Shown: in pieces, positions 15,973-24,194 of the stretch
Position numbering within the stretch: the first letter of the stretch is position 1
Layout: every line of letters begins with the position of its first letter
Assembly (NCBI GenBank): GCA_965248735.1
Contig: OZ252146.1
Coordinates: 2,852,001 to 2,916,000, forward strand
Direction of reading: 5' to 3'
DNA from: Aldehydirespirator sp965248735
Lineage (GTDB): Bacteria > Actinomycetota > Acidimicrobiia > Acidimicrobiales > Aldehydirespiratoraceae
DNA length: 64,000 bases
Translations under genes and position numbers: made by a program
Notes under the pieces: generated by a model
Databases searched by the model: none
What the model was told of the DNA's origin: nothing
Seen by the model: only the letters and a program-made list of their open reading frames with translations

Positions 15973-16760
15973 CCGGCAGGCTGGAGGGCAAGCGGGTTGT
16001 CCTCGTGGGCGCAGGCCAGTCTCCGGGCGTGGCCATGGGCATAGGCCGGGCCACCGCGCTGCTCTTCGCCCAGGAGGGCGCCCGCCTTCTGCTGGTGGAC
16101 CGCGACCCGGCCAGCGCAGCCGAGACCGCCTCGATGATGGATCCCGGATGCGACGAGGCCTCCGTCCTCCGGGCCGACATCACCAGAGCCGATGACTGCG
16201 CGCGGTTGGCGGAGACGGCCCGGTCGACGCTGGGAGGCGTGGACGTGCTGTTCAACGGCGTCGGGATCCTCGGCCCGGGCCTGGTCGCTCAGGTCTCCGA
16301 GGAACTCTGGGACACCGTCATCGAGACAAACCTCAAGGCCATGTGGCTGGTGGCCAAGCATGTGCTGCCCATCATGGTCGAGCAGCGTGGTGGCTCCTTC
16401 GTGGCGGTGTCGTCGATAGGAGCCGAGCGGGGCGGCACCTCCGCGGCCTACGGCGTGTCCAAGGCAGGTGTCAGCCGGCTGGTGAAGTCGATCGCGGCCA
16501 CCTACGGCCAGCACAACATTCGGGCCAACGCGATCCTGCCGGGCTTGATCGACACTCCCATGGCCATCGACGGAGCGGTTGCGGGCACAACGATGAGTCG
16601 CGACGAGCTCTCCCGCCAGCGAGAGGCGAGGGTGCCGATGGCCTACAAGGGTTCGGCCTCCGACGTCGCCTACGCGGCGCTCTTCTTCGCCTCCGACGAG
16701 TCGCGGTACGTCAGCGGCGCTTGCCTGCCGGTGGACGGGGCTGTGCTGGCGGCGCGCTGA
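15969..16760 (+). CDS. Short-chain dehydrogenase/reductase
   Basis: The GTG start overlaps the preceding stop by four bases. The 263-residue protein begins GRLEGKRVVLVGAG and has a glycine loop with an insertion (GAGQSPGVAMGIG), the segment VLFNGVGILG in place of the usual NNAG, the catalytic serine in AVSSIGAERG and YGVSKAG as the YxxxK motif. The asparagine-glycine substitution in the NAG position is conservative. It likely works with the substrates of the lost acyl-CoA dehydrogenase or P450 whose remnant precedes it. Confidence 0.88.
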   Translation: MTGRLEGKRVVLVGAGQSPGVAMGIGRATALLFAQEGARLLLVDRDPASAAETASMMDPGCDEASVLRADITRADDCARLAETARSTLGGVDVLFNGVGILGPGLVAQVSEELWDTVIETNLKAMWLVAKHVLPIMVEQRGGSFVAVSSIGAERGGTSAAYGVSKAGVSRLVKSIAATYGQHNIRANAILPGLIDTPMAIDGAVAGTTMSRDELSRQREARVPMAYKGSASDVAYAALFFASDESRYVSGACLPVDGAVLAAR

Positions 16761-16797
16761 CCCGCGACCGCCCCGCCAGGGGCCGGCGAGCTCAACA

Positions 16798-16888
16798 GGT
16801 GGCGTTGATGGCCGCCGTCTAGCCGTGCAGGAAGCCGGTGGCGTTGATGGCCGCCGTCTAGCCGTGGAGGAAGCCGGTGGCGCTGGTC
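16798..16888. repeat. 39-bp tandem repeat copying the 3' end and stop codon of the PPOX gene
   Basis: Two complete units (16798-16836 and 16837-16875) of GGTGGCGTTGATGGCCGCCG plus 19 bases differ by one base; a partial third unit runs into the gene. Each carries the stop codon and last seven codons of the reverse-strand gene that ends at 16858. The duplication lies outside the coding frame after the stop, so it does not alter the protein. Confidence 0.9.
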
Positions 16889-17280
16889 GGGGTGAAGTGC
16901 GCCATTAGTCGGCGTTCGTCGATCATGGCCTGGCGGTACTCGTCCCAGTCGGGGTGCGGTGAGCCGGCCACCCGCTCGAAATAGTCGACGAGGGCGTCGC
17001 TGGTGGCGTCGTCGGGGCTGGTCGTGGCGGGCGTCAACTCGACGGTGCCGTCGAGGGAAACGTACGACCACGCCTTCTCGTCCGAGACGTGCAGCACAGC
17101 CCTGGGATCGCGCCGCAGGTTGGCGGTCTTGGCCCGGTCTGCGGTTACCGAGATCGAGAAGGTGCCGGTGTCGACGTAGTACACGATGTCGGAGGACTGG
17201 GGCCGGCCGTCGGCGCGGATGGTGATGAGCACCCCGAGCCGGCGCTCGGCTGCCCAGTCGATTGCGTCTGAGAGTTCCAT
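16858..17280 (-). CDS. PPOX-class F420-dependent oxidoreductase/pyridoxamine-oxidase fold protein
   Basis: The 140-residue protein has the split-barrel pattern of the F420-dependent PPOX group: RLGVLITIRADGRPQSSDIVYYV, FSISVTADRAKTANLRRDPRAVLHV and SYVSLDGTVEL. The AKTANLRRDPR stretch is the phosphate-binding loop of F420/flavin. Partners usually include F420-dependent reductases, and a second PPOX protein lies 130 bases away. The substrate is not known. Confidence 0.85.
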   Translation of the reverse strand: MELSDAIDWAAERRLGVLITIRADGRPQSSDIVYYVDTGTFSISVTADRAKTANLRRDPRAVLHVSDEKAWSYVSLDGTVELTPATTSPDDATSDALVDYFERVAGSPHPDWDEYRQAMIDERRLMAHFTPTSATGFLHG

Positions 17281-17405
17281 GCCAGTGTTCCTAGTGCGCG
17301 ACCTGCCGCGGTGCTCAGCCGGGGCGCTCAGCGAACCGTGCGATCCGAACTACCTGTCACCCTTTCACCTCTGTGGTGGAGTGCCGACAGAAGTGCGGCC
17401 GAGCC

Positions 17406-17930
17406 TCAGCCCGGTCCCGGCAGGCCGGGGCCGTCGAGGTGCGGGCTGGTCGTGCCGCCGATCTCGGTGGGTCTCATACCCAGCTTGCGGTGGTCCCAGC
17501 TGCGGATGCGCTCCACCTCCAGGCGCACCGCCACCCGCTTGTGGAGCATGGCCTCCACGAACGGCTTGAACTCCTCGGAGTAGGCGCCCTGGTAGCGCTC
17601 CCACACGCTGACCCCGACCGGCCAGATCTCGTCGGGGTCTTCCACGATCACGCCGCGACCCTCCAGGGTCACGCCTCGCAGCGTCTCGTAGGTGTTGCCG
17701 GCCTCGACCATCACCGAGAGCCGGTCGTCGCGGCGCAGGTTGACGATCTTCTGCGCCTTGGCCTTGGACTCCAGCCACACCCGGCCGTCGAGCCAGGCGT
17801 ACCACATGGCCACCAGATGGGGCATCCCGGCGGGGCTCACCGTGGCCATGGTGCAGGTGCGGGACTGCTCCAGGAGCCGGGCCACCTCCTCGTCGGTCAT
17901 CTCTATCTGCGAGCGCTGCTTCTGTCCCAC
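17406..17930 (-). CDS. PPOX-class F420-dependent oxidoreductase
   Basis: I take the GTG at 17930, giving VGQKQRSQIEMTDEEVARLL, a beginning common in this family; an ATG at 17900 is the alternative and upstream codons are non-coding in character. The 174-residue protein has CTMATVSPAGMPHLVAMWYAW, the KAKAQKIVNLRRDDRLSVMVE cofactor loop and a C-terminal WDHRKLG. It is larger than its neighbour at 16858 and belongs to a different subgroup. Two cofactor-F420 enzymes plus the LLM protein fit an actinobacterial host. Confidence 0.85.
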   Translation of the reverse strand: MGQKQRSQIEMTDEEVARLLEQSRTCTMATVSPAGMPHLVAMWYAWLDGRVWLESKAKAQKIVNLRRDDRLSVMVEAGNTYETLRGVTLEGRGVIVEDPDEIWPVGVSVWERYQGAYSEEFKPFVEAMLHKRVAVRLEVERIRSWDHRKLGMRPTEIGGTTSPHLDGPGLPGPG

Positions 17931-18093
17931 CCCGGCTCCTCTCACCGTCTCGCCTCGCTGATGGATCGCTCCGTTGCCAGCGGCCGAGTGCCGGCGAACG
18001 ACTCTAACCGTGCGACCCGGTAGCGTCTCGAAGCGGTGCGTCAAGACGGTGCCGCGCCGCCGCAAGGGGCTCACCACTACAGGGAAGATGGAT

Positions 18094-18399
18094 ATGTCGA
18101 AGGTTTCAGTGTTCGCGAAGTTCTCCTGCAAGGACGGCAAGGGCGAGGAGATGGACGCGGCGCTTCGGGCCATTGTCACCGCCAGCGAGTCGGTGGACGG
18201 GGTGGAGTCGTACTCCTACCACCGCGGCGAGGACGGCACGTACTGGTTCTTCGCCCTCATGTCGAGCATGGAGGCCGCTCAGCGCCACGGCGACAACGAG
18301 GCCATGCAGGCGGCCATGCCCGCGCTGATGGCGCTGCTGGCAGGCCCGCCCGACATGGCCATGACCACCCCGGTCGCGGCCAACGGCTTCGACTTCTGA
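18094..18399 (+). CDS. Antibiotic-biosynthesis-monooxygenase (ABM) domain protein
   Basis: The 101-residue protein starts MSKVSVFAKFSCKDGKGEEM and contains YSYHRGEDGTYWFFALMSS, a ferredoxin-like ABM fold. I choose the ATG at 18094, seven bases after AGGGAAG, over 18088. ABM proteins oxidise small aromatic or polyketide compounds or bind them without cofactor. It lies divergent from the PPOX gene. Confidence 0.8.
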   Translation: MSKVSVFAKFSCKDGKGEEMDAALRAIVTASESVDGVESYSYHRGEDGTYWFFALMSSMEAAQRHGDNEAMQAAMPALMALLAGPPDMAMTTPVAANGFDF

Positions 18400-18459
18400 G
18401 AAGGCTCAGTTCGCGGGGTCGGCGCGATCAGGCGACGTCTGGATCCCGCTCCGGCCTTC

Positions 18460-18636
18460 TCAATCCGTCCGCGTCCTGCCTGCCTCGGGTTTCAGGCCGA
18501 GCGTGTCGAGGATCTCCTCGAGCGCGGCTGCGGGTTTGGGACTGCGCGAGGAGGGAAGCGCTTCGGCGTCCACGGGGTTCGCCTGGCGAAGCTCGTTGAG
18601 CACTCCCTCGCCCAGCCCTGTAATTTCACAGATCAT
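18460..18636 (-). CDS. 58-residue protein encoded directly downstream of the ECF sigma factor
   Basis: An ATG at 18636, preceded by AAGGGGG at good spacing, opens a 58-codon frame ending with TGA at 18460-18462. It reads MICEITGLGEGVLNELRQAN, then a proline/serine linker, then AALEEILDTLGLKPEAG. It lies 40 bases after the sigma factor on the same strand. Helical segments and position suggest a small partner of the sigma factor, but no anti-sigma zinc motif is visible. It does not match a family I know. Confidence 0.5.
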   Translation of the reverse strand: MICEITGLGEGVLNELRQANPVDAEALPSSRSPKPAAALEEILDTLGLKPEAGRTRTD

Positions 18637-18676
18637 TTTGCCCCCTTATTGTTAGGAAATTACGGTATGAGTCCTG

Positions 18677-19237
18677 TCATTGGTTGTTGTTTCCTTTCTC
18701 TCTGACATGGGTCTTGAGAAGCTCCTCGACCTGCTCTGCCAGCCGCTTGCGGGCCCGGTGAACCCGGATCGCCACCGCGTTGGCCGAAATGTCGAGCACC
18801 CGTCCGATGTCGGCGTAGGGCAGTTCCTCCCAGGTGACCAGCATGAGGATCTCCCGGTCGTCCTCGGACAGGCTGTAGAGGGCAGTGCGCATCACCTCGG
18901 CCTGCTCGTCGACGGCCGGCGGGTCGTAGGGCTTCGGCTGGGGCAGGCCGCGGAGTGTCTCCCGGAAGGCCTGCTGGCGCCGGGCCGATCGAGCCGAGTT
19001 GCGGATCACGTTGCGGGCGATGCCGTACAGCCACGGCCGCTCGTGCCCCGAGGGGGCGGCGTCCCGGCGCCTCCACGCCACTAGGAGGGTCTCGGCCACG
19101 ACGTCGTCCGCGGTTGCCGGATCCACCCGCCGGCGTGCGTACGCCAGCAGGGGTCGGTAGCTCCCGTGGAACAGGGAGCGGAACCACTCCCGGTCGGGCT
19201 CGGTCGGCGGAGCCGGCGGATCGGCGCTCATTCCCAT
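18677..19237 (-). CDS. ECF-type RNA polymerase sigma factor
   Basis: The 186-residue protein (start at 19237, with 19231 possible) has sigma region 2 in GSYRPLLAYARRRVDPATADDVVAETLLVAWRRRDAAP and region 4 in LSEDDREILMLVTWEELPYADIGRVLDISANAVAIRVHRARKRL, the latter with a clear helix-turn-helix. The two parts are joined by a linker with no region 3, as in ECF sigma factors. It should direct RNA polymerase to a small set of stress promoters. A normal anti-sigma gene is not seen; only a 58-residue frame follows. Confidence 0.9.
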   Translation of the reverse strand: MGMSADPPAPPTEPDREWFRSLFHGSYRPLLAYARRRVDPATADDVVAETLLVAWRRRDAAPSGHERPWLYGIARNVIRNSARSARRQQAFRETLRGLPQPKPYDPPAVDEQAEVMRTALYSLSEDDREILMLVTWEELPYADIGRVLDISANAVAIRVHRARKRLAEQVEELLKTHVREKGNNNQ

Positions 19238-19312
19238 TGTCCTGTCCGCGGGCGGCCGTTTCTTTCGCCGCACCGCCGCGGAGCCCAGAATCGGGCTGAC
19301 AGCGCGCTTGTG

Positions 19313-20713
19313 TCAGGCTCGGCGCAGGATGCTGAGGTCCAGGTCCAGCCGGCTGAGCAAGCGCTCCACGCTGGCGGTGGCCTCGGCCATCACCTCGCTC
19401 TCATCGACCCTCGTGCAGGCGCCGTTCTCGTAGACGACCTCGCCGCCGACGATCGTCATCTCGACGTCGGAGCTGCGGGCCGCGTACGCCACCGCGGCGA
19501 CGGGCGCGGGGCGTGGGACCATGTGCGCCCCATGCAGGCTGACCACGGCAACGTCGGCGAGCTTTCCCGGCGCCAGTATCCCCGCGTCGATGCCCATGAA
19601 GCGGGCGCCCTCTCGGGTGGCCAGCTCCAGCGCTTCGGCCGGGCCCGACAGGGTGGGGTCCATGGCCTGGAGCCGCTGGATCATCACGGCCATCTTCATC
19701 TGCTCGAACATGTCGTTGCGGAATCCGGCCACGGCGCCGTCGTAGCCCAGGCCGATGATCGCGCCCGCGGCGCGCAGCTCGGCCAGCCGCATGGTGCCGA
19801 GGCCGAAGACGCCGTGGGAGATCGGGCAGTAGGCGATGGAGGTGTTGGTCTCCCCCGCCTTCTCGACCTCCTCGTCGTCCAGGAAGATCATGTGGGCGAA
19901 GTGGCCGTCGGGTCCGAGCAGCCCCGCCTGGTGCAGCCACAGCACGGGCCGGATGCCGTGCTCGGCCAGATACACGTCGGGGTCGGTCTTGTACTGGGAA
20001 CAGTGGGTGTGCCAGCCGACGCCCTTGTCGCGGGCCAGCTGGACGGAGGCGCCCACGAAGTCCTGGTCGTTGTAGATGATGTCGCCCGGGGCCGGCCAGA
20101 CCTCGACCTTGCTGCCCGCGGGCCGGGCGTCGATGGCGGCGGCCATCATGTCGAGCTGCTCGGACGGCGGATACGGCTGTTCGCGGCCCAGGCCCCTGCC
20201 GATAGCGCCTCGCATGCCCACCCGCTCGACAGCCTCGGCCACGGCGAGGGTGGTCTCGATGTCGGTGCCCGCGTAGTGGTGGTCCAGCACCGCGGTCGTG
20301 CCGGTTCGCACCTGCTCGACGATGGTCATGGTGACGGCCGCGACCGCCTCGTCGCGGGTCATGTTGAGGGCCAGGGGGAACATGAAGTCCGGCAGCCACA
20401 CCCTGAAGTCCACGCCCTCGCCCAGGCCGCGGGCCGCGTTCTGGAACAGGTGGTCGTGGGCCGACACGAATCCGGGGATCACTGCCGATCCCCGGCAGTC
20501 GACGGTTCGGGCCGCGTGGAGATGGGCCAGTTCGGTGGGCGAGCCGACTGCGGCGATCCGCTCGCCCGTCACTGCCACGGCTCCGGGCTCGAGTATCTGG
20601 CGATCGTCGTCCATCGTGATGACCGCGCCGCCGCTGAGCAGCAGATCGCAGCGGGACTCTGAGGTGTCTGAGGTGTCTGGGGTGTCTGAGGTGTCTGGGG
20701 GGTGCTGGGCCAT
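19313..20713 (-). CDS. Amidohydrolase (8-oxoguanine/triazine-type deaminase family)
   Basis: The start at 20713 is preceded by GGGAG at correct distance. The 466-residue protein has the metal motif VSAHDHLFQNAARGLGEGVD (HxH), a second WHTHCSQYKTDPD, HFAHMIFLDDEE and GLGYDGA with the catalytic aspartate, and it ends in a beta composite domain. The closest group is 8-oxoguanine deaminases and chlorohydrolases (TrzN/AtzA-like). The N-terminus has an odd Asp/Thr/Pro/Ser stretch, DTSDTPDTSDTSES, caused by a short tandem repeat at about 20660-20700. Confidence 0.85.
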   Translation of the reverse strand: MAQHPPDTSDTPDTSDTSESRCDLLLSGGAVITMDDDRQILEPGAVAVTGERIAAVGSPTELAHLHAARTVDCRGSAVIPGFVSAHDHLFQNAARGLGEGVDFRVWLPDFMFPLALNMTRDEAVAAVTMTIVEQVRTGTTAVLDHHYAGTDIETTLAVAEAVERVGMRGAIGRGLGREQPYPPSEQLDMMAAAIDARPAGSKVEVWPAPGDIIYNDQDFVGASVQLARDKGVGWHTHCSQYKTDPDVYLAEHGIRPVLWLHQAGLLGPDGHFAHMIFLDDEEVEKAGETNTSIAYCPISHGVFGLGTMRLAELRAAGAIIGLGYDGAVAGFRNDMFEQMKMAVMIQRLQAMDPTLSGPAEALELATREGARFMGIDAGILAPGKLADVAVVSLHGAHMVPRPAPVAAVAYAARSSDVEMTIVGGEVVYENGACTRVDESEVMAEATASVERLLSRLDLDLSILRRA

Positions 20714-20741
20714 CGCTTCAACTCCCATCTGCTCCGTCTGG

Positions 20742-21281
20742 CGTCTCCATGGTGTCAGGTACGAGCTCCGCGCCGGGGAGCGGCTGAACTTCCAGGCAGG
20801 GCCGTTGATCTTCGGCGGGCTCACCGTCGCTGCCGAGCTCGACGGCCCCCTCGGCGACGGTGACGGCGTGATCGTCGAGCATGGCGACTGGATCGCCGGA
20901 TGGGCATGGGTGGCTCTCGCCGCCGAGCTCGTGCTGTTCATCCACGCACCCGACCGCGGGCCCCGCCGGTTCGCCGTGCCACGGCCCACGAGTGCGACCG
21001 CGCTCGGATTGACGGTCGCCGAAGCCGACGACGGCCTCGCGGTCGAGCAGTTCGCCGACGGCTCGTCGCTGGGATCCACGACGATCGACGCCCGCATACC
21101 CTTCATCTCCACCGCCAACGGCACCTGGACCACGGCCGGCTACGGCACCCCGTTCCCGGTCAGCGACGAGTACGAGCCGCCGCTGCGGTTGGCCCCTCTC
21201 CAGCGGATTGTGATCGACACCGGCACGTCGAGTCTCCCGGGCCTAGAACAGCTGCTCGACGACGCCATTCGTCACCAATGA
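20742..21281 (+). pseudogene. C-terminal remnant of an arylsulfatase
   Basis: The frame from about 20742 reads RYELRAGERLNFQAGPLIFGG, IVEHGDWIAGWAWVALAAE and PVSDEYEPPLRLAPLQRIVID, which matches the C-terminal beta domain of long (about 750-residue) arylsulfatases. The catalytic sulfatase domain with CxPSR is missing. The remnant begins 29 bases from the opposite-strand amidohydrolase start, so a deletion seems to have joined the two. No start codon belongs to it. Confidence 0.65.
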
Positions 21282-21352
21282 TCGAGCCCCCAACCGGAGG
21301 GCGAATGTGGAAGCACGTGCCATGGCGATCCTTCCGGGTTAGGCGATCGCAG

Positions 21353-21637
21353 CTAACCCTTCTCGGTCGTTGGATCGATGATCTTGCCGATCTCGGTGAC
21401 CACCGTCGCCGGGAACCCACTGCGCTCGGCGTGCTCGTCGATCAACTCCGGGCCCTCGGAGACATAGATGCAGAAGGTCTTGTCGCCGGCCACGTAGCTG
21501 TGCTCCCACTGGATGTGCTTGCCCTCGGACTGCATCGCCCGCAGGACCGAGTTGGATTGTCCGGCCGCAGCGCGCAGTTGCTCGCGCTCGGCCGAGCCGA
21601 TGTCTGGGATGTCTCGTTCGATGACGAAGCGCCGCAT
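21353..21637 (-). CDS. DUF4242 protein (nickel-binding-like)
   Basis: The 94-residue protein matches the DUF4242 pattern: RFVIERDIPDIG, ENS-like SNSVLRAMQ, IQWEHSYVAGDKTFCIYVSEGPELIDEHAERSGFPA and a final EIGKIIDPTTE. The conserved histidine and cysteine positions have been proposed to bind metal. The biological role is not established. It is a single gene that runs in the same direction as the PhyH gene. Confidence 0.85.
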   Translation of the reverse strand: MRRFVIERDIPDIGSAEREQLRAAAGQSNSVLRAMQSEGKHIQWEHSYVAGDKTFCIYVSEGPELIDEHAERSGFPATVVTEIGKIIDPTTEKG

Positions 21638-21693
21638 AGTCCTCCCCTTCGGTACTTCTTGCCTTTGACTCTAGCCTTCGAGGTGCCCCGAGA

Positions 21694-22608
21694 TCAGTCG
21701 GTGTCGACGTCGTAGTAGCGAGCCGGGCCTCGAGCGGTGTGGCTGACGTGGAAGCGTTCCAGTGCATCGACCCGCTCGCTCATCCCAGCCGGGCTGAGAT
21801 CGCTCTCGGATGGGTCGCGCACGCCGTGGAGGTAGTCCTTGGGCGCCACGTGGTCGACGAAGCCGAGGTTGGACGAGCCGAGGGAGTACCCCATCAGCTC
21901 CTGGAGCTCGTCGGGAAGGGTTCGCGCCTGCTCTTGGGGGACGGCGAGGTACTGGTTCTCCTCCTGGCGCAGCCACCCGAGGGAGTAGTGCAACGCGACG
22001 CCGGTGCGTGCATGGTCCGATCGGTTCGATCCGCCGCCGTGGATGACGTTGCCGACGTAGATCAGGACCGAGCCCGCCGGCATCTCGGCGGCGACCACGT
22101 CGTCTCGCGTCGGCACGCGATCACTCGTCCATCGATGGCTGCCCGGACAGATCCGGGTGCCGCCGTTCTGGCGCGTGAAGTCCGAGATGGCCCACATCGT
22201 GGCCACCGTGAGCGGGGGGCACGGGTTGGCGAAGGGATACAGGGACGTGTCGCGATGCAGCACTTGCTGCTTCTCGCCGGGCTCGAGATGCATCACGCCG
22301 GTGAAATGGACCCGGTACGCCGCGCAGCTCGGTAGTAGGAGGTGATCGGCGACGGCAAGCACCGTGGGATGCATGATCAACGCCTGCACCGCGGTCGACT
22401 TCGCGATGAGTGCTCCGAATCGTTTGGTGAGGCTGCCCATGAACTCCTCGTGGCCGGTGTGGGCGCGATCGAGATACGGCTGGAGATCAGCGGCGACCGC
22501 ACCGAGAGTGTTCGCATCGATGGCATCGCGCACAACTGCGTACCCGTCGCGGGTCACGGCGGTCGCAACGTCCGACGCTCCTGCGGTGGCCCCGAAGATG
22601 TTCTCCAC
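21694..22608 (-). CDS. Phytanoyl-CoA dioxygenase (PhyH) family protein
   Basis: The 304-residue protein has the HxD iron motif in QVLHRDTSLYPFANP, the distal histidine in NVIHGGGSNRSDHAR and WLRQEENQYLAVPQEQART, a stretch nearly the same in the other PhyH protein at 7843. The two are paralogues in length and order of motifs. It should be an Fe(II)/2-oxoglutarate hydroxylase. It begins three bases from the end of the cupin gene on the same strand, and probably shares its transcript. Confidence 0.88.
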   Translation of the reverse strand: MENIFGATAGASDVATAVTRDGYAVVRDAIDANTLGAVAADLQPYLDRAHTGHEEFMGSLTKRFGALIAKSTAVQALIMHPTVLAVADHLLLPSCAAYRVHFTGVMHLEPGEKQQVLHRDTSLYPFANPCPPLTVATMWAISDFTRQNGGTRICPGSHRWTSDRVPTRDDVVAAEMPAGSVLIYVGNVIHGGGSNRSDHARTGVALHYSLGWLRQEENQYLAVPQEQARTLPDELQELMGYSLGSSNLGFVDHVAPKDYLHGVRDPSESDLSPAGMSERVDALERFHVSHTARGPARYYDVDTD

Positions 22609-22610
22609 GA

Positions 22611-23033
22611 TCAGCCCTGTGGATCCGCTCCGGTTCGCTCGCCGGCCGGAATCCGCCGCCCGGTCGCGAACACTTCGAGGATCCAGGCCGTGGCCGGGGA
22701 GTACACGTCGATGAAGACGGCCGGGTCGCCACCCAGGACCTCGCCTCCGTGGGGCACATCGGCGGGCGCGTACCAGCCGTCACCGGGCCCGATCTCGCGG
22801 GTCTCATCGCCCACCCTCAACAGCAGCCGCCCCGACAGCAGAAGGCTGAACTGCTCATGGGGGTGGCTGTGCATCGGGTAAGTCGTACCCGGCTCGTAGA
22901 CGGCCCGGATCAGGTGCATGTGCTCGCCGGTCACGATTTGGGCATCCACCTGCTCGTCGTCCCAGCGCACCCCGTCAAGCTCGTTCCAGCTGAAGATGCG
23001 CTGCAAGGTGATCTCGGCACCGTGCTCGTTCAA
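22611..23033 (-). CDS. Cupin-domain protein, start uncertain
   Basis: The 140-residue region has the two cupin motifs: YPMHSHPHEQFSLLLSGRLLLRVG (metal ligands His, His, Glu) and DVPHGGEVLGGDPAVFIDVYSPA. No ATG or GTG start is visible in frame; a TTG at 23033 or a non-standard start is possible, with AAGGGGG upstream at 23053-23059. The frame is open upstream and joins an IstB gene because the IstB stop is lost. It may therefore be expressed as part of a long fusion. A small-molecule oxygenase or binding role is likely. Confidence 0.65.
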   Translation of the reverse strand: MNEHGAEITLQRIFSWNELDGVRWDDEQVDAQIVTGEHMHLIRAVYEPGTTYPMHSHPHEQFSLLLSGRLLLRVGDETREIGPGDGWYAPADVPHGGEVLGGDPAVFIDVYSPATAWILEVFATGRRIPAGERTGADPQG

Positions 23034-23432
23034 CCGCGGCTTGCTCGTAGCGCCCCCTTGTTCCGGCTGGACCTGACTGCTAGTTGCCGACTGTACAGCC
23101 CGGGGTCCCCGCCATGCGTCACGTCGCGGCAGCTGGAAGCCCCCGTCGAGCCGTCCGATCTTTCCGTCGATCCCGTGCGCTTGATCCCGTCGCCGTCGGG
23201 TCCGATCGGCAGCCAGGGCCTCACTCCCGCCCGGGTGAATCCGGAGCCCGGAGCTGGTCCACGGGGTGGGTGTCCGGGCGCCGTCGCGACCCAGGCCCGG
23301 CACCCGCAGACCCCACGGGTCCTGCTCGTCTGTCAAGGGCCAGTGGGATCTGCCCGGTGGCGGACAGTAGAACTGCCCAGCCGTGGCCAACGGAACTGCC
23401 CGGTGGTGGCCGGGTGTTCTGCCCGTGGCCCA

Positions 23433-24194
23433 GTTGGTCAGTGGCGTCACCGCCTTGCCGGCGGTGGCTTGGGTGAGGCGGATGCTGTCGCCGGCGGTCA
23501 TGACGACGTGGGCGTGGTGCAGCAGCCGGTCGACGGTGGCGTTGGCGATGGTCTTGGGGATGAGTTCGTCGAACCCGGCGGGGTGTAGGTTGCTTGACAG
23601 GGCGATGGAGCGTTTCTCGTAGGCGGCGTCGACGACGCGGTAGAGCGCTTCGGCGGTGTCGGTGGTGACCGGCAGCAGTCCTATGTCGTCTATCGCGATG
23701 ACGTCGGCGCGCATGATCCGCTTGATGGCTTTGGCGGCGGTGTCGTCGGCGCCGTGGCGGCGCACGAGCGCTCCGAGGTGCTCGAGGCTGAACCAGGTGA
23801 CCTTGTGGCCCGCGTCGACGGCGGTGTGGCCGAGTGCTTCAAGGAAGTGCGTCTTGGCGGTGGGTGATGGTCCGCACACGACGAGGTTCTCGTGGCGGTG
23901 GATCCACTCGAGGGTGCGTAGCGCCCGCTGGGTGGGCGCCGGGATCGAGCTGACGGTCTCGTCCCAGGCGTCGAAGGTCTTGCCGGTGGGGAAACCGGCC
24001 GCTTCGCGCCGGGCCCGGACTGAGGACGCCTGACGGCCGGCGAGCTCCTCGCCCAGCAGGGCCCGCATCGCTTCGGCCGGTTCCTGACGTTGTGCCTTGG
24101 CGGTGGCCAACAACTCTGGTGCTGCGGCGCGCATGTGGGGCAGTCGCAGGGTGCGCAACAAGTCGACGACCTCGTCGATGGGCGCTGGGGTCAT
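23433..24194 (-). pseudogene. istB: IS21 istB helper ATPase, copy 1, with altered Walker A and lost stop
   Basis: The IstB-like AAA+ ATPase sequence starts MTPAPIDEVVDLLRTLRLPH and ends AVTPLTN. In place of the Walker A motif GPSGTGKT of copy 2, it has GPSPTAKT. Walker B is DVIAIDDIGLLP and HHAHVVMTAGDS is in its usual place. The TAA-type stop of copy 2 is replaced by a tryptophan codon, so the frame reads on over the IS end into the cupin gene, down to 22611 (527 codons). ATP binding is likely lost. Confidence 0.8.

Noticed and set aside
19166..20662. Long forward-strand open frame opposite the amidohydrolase at 19313-20713
   Set aside because: It has no domain motif and is the complement of a gene with clear amidohydrolase motifs; long antisense frames are common in GC-rich DNA.
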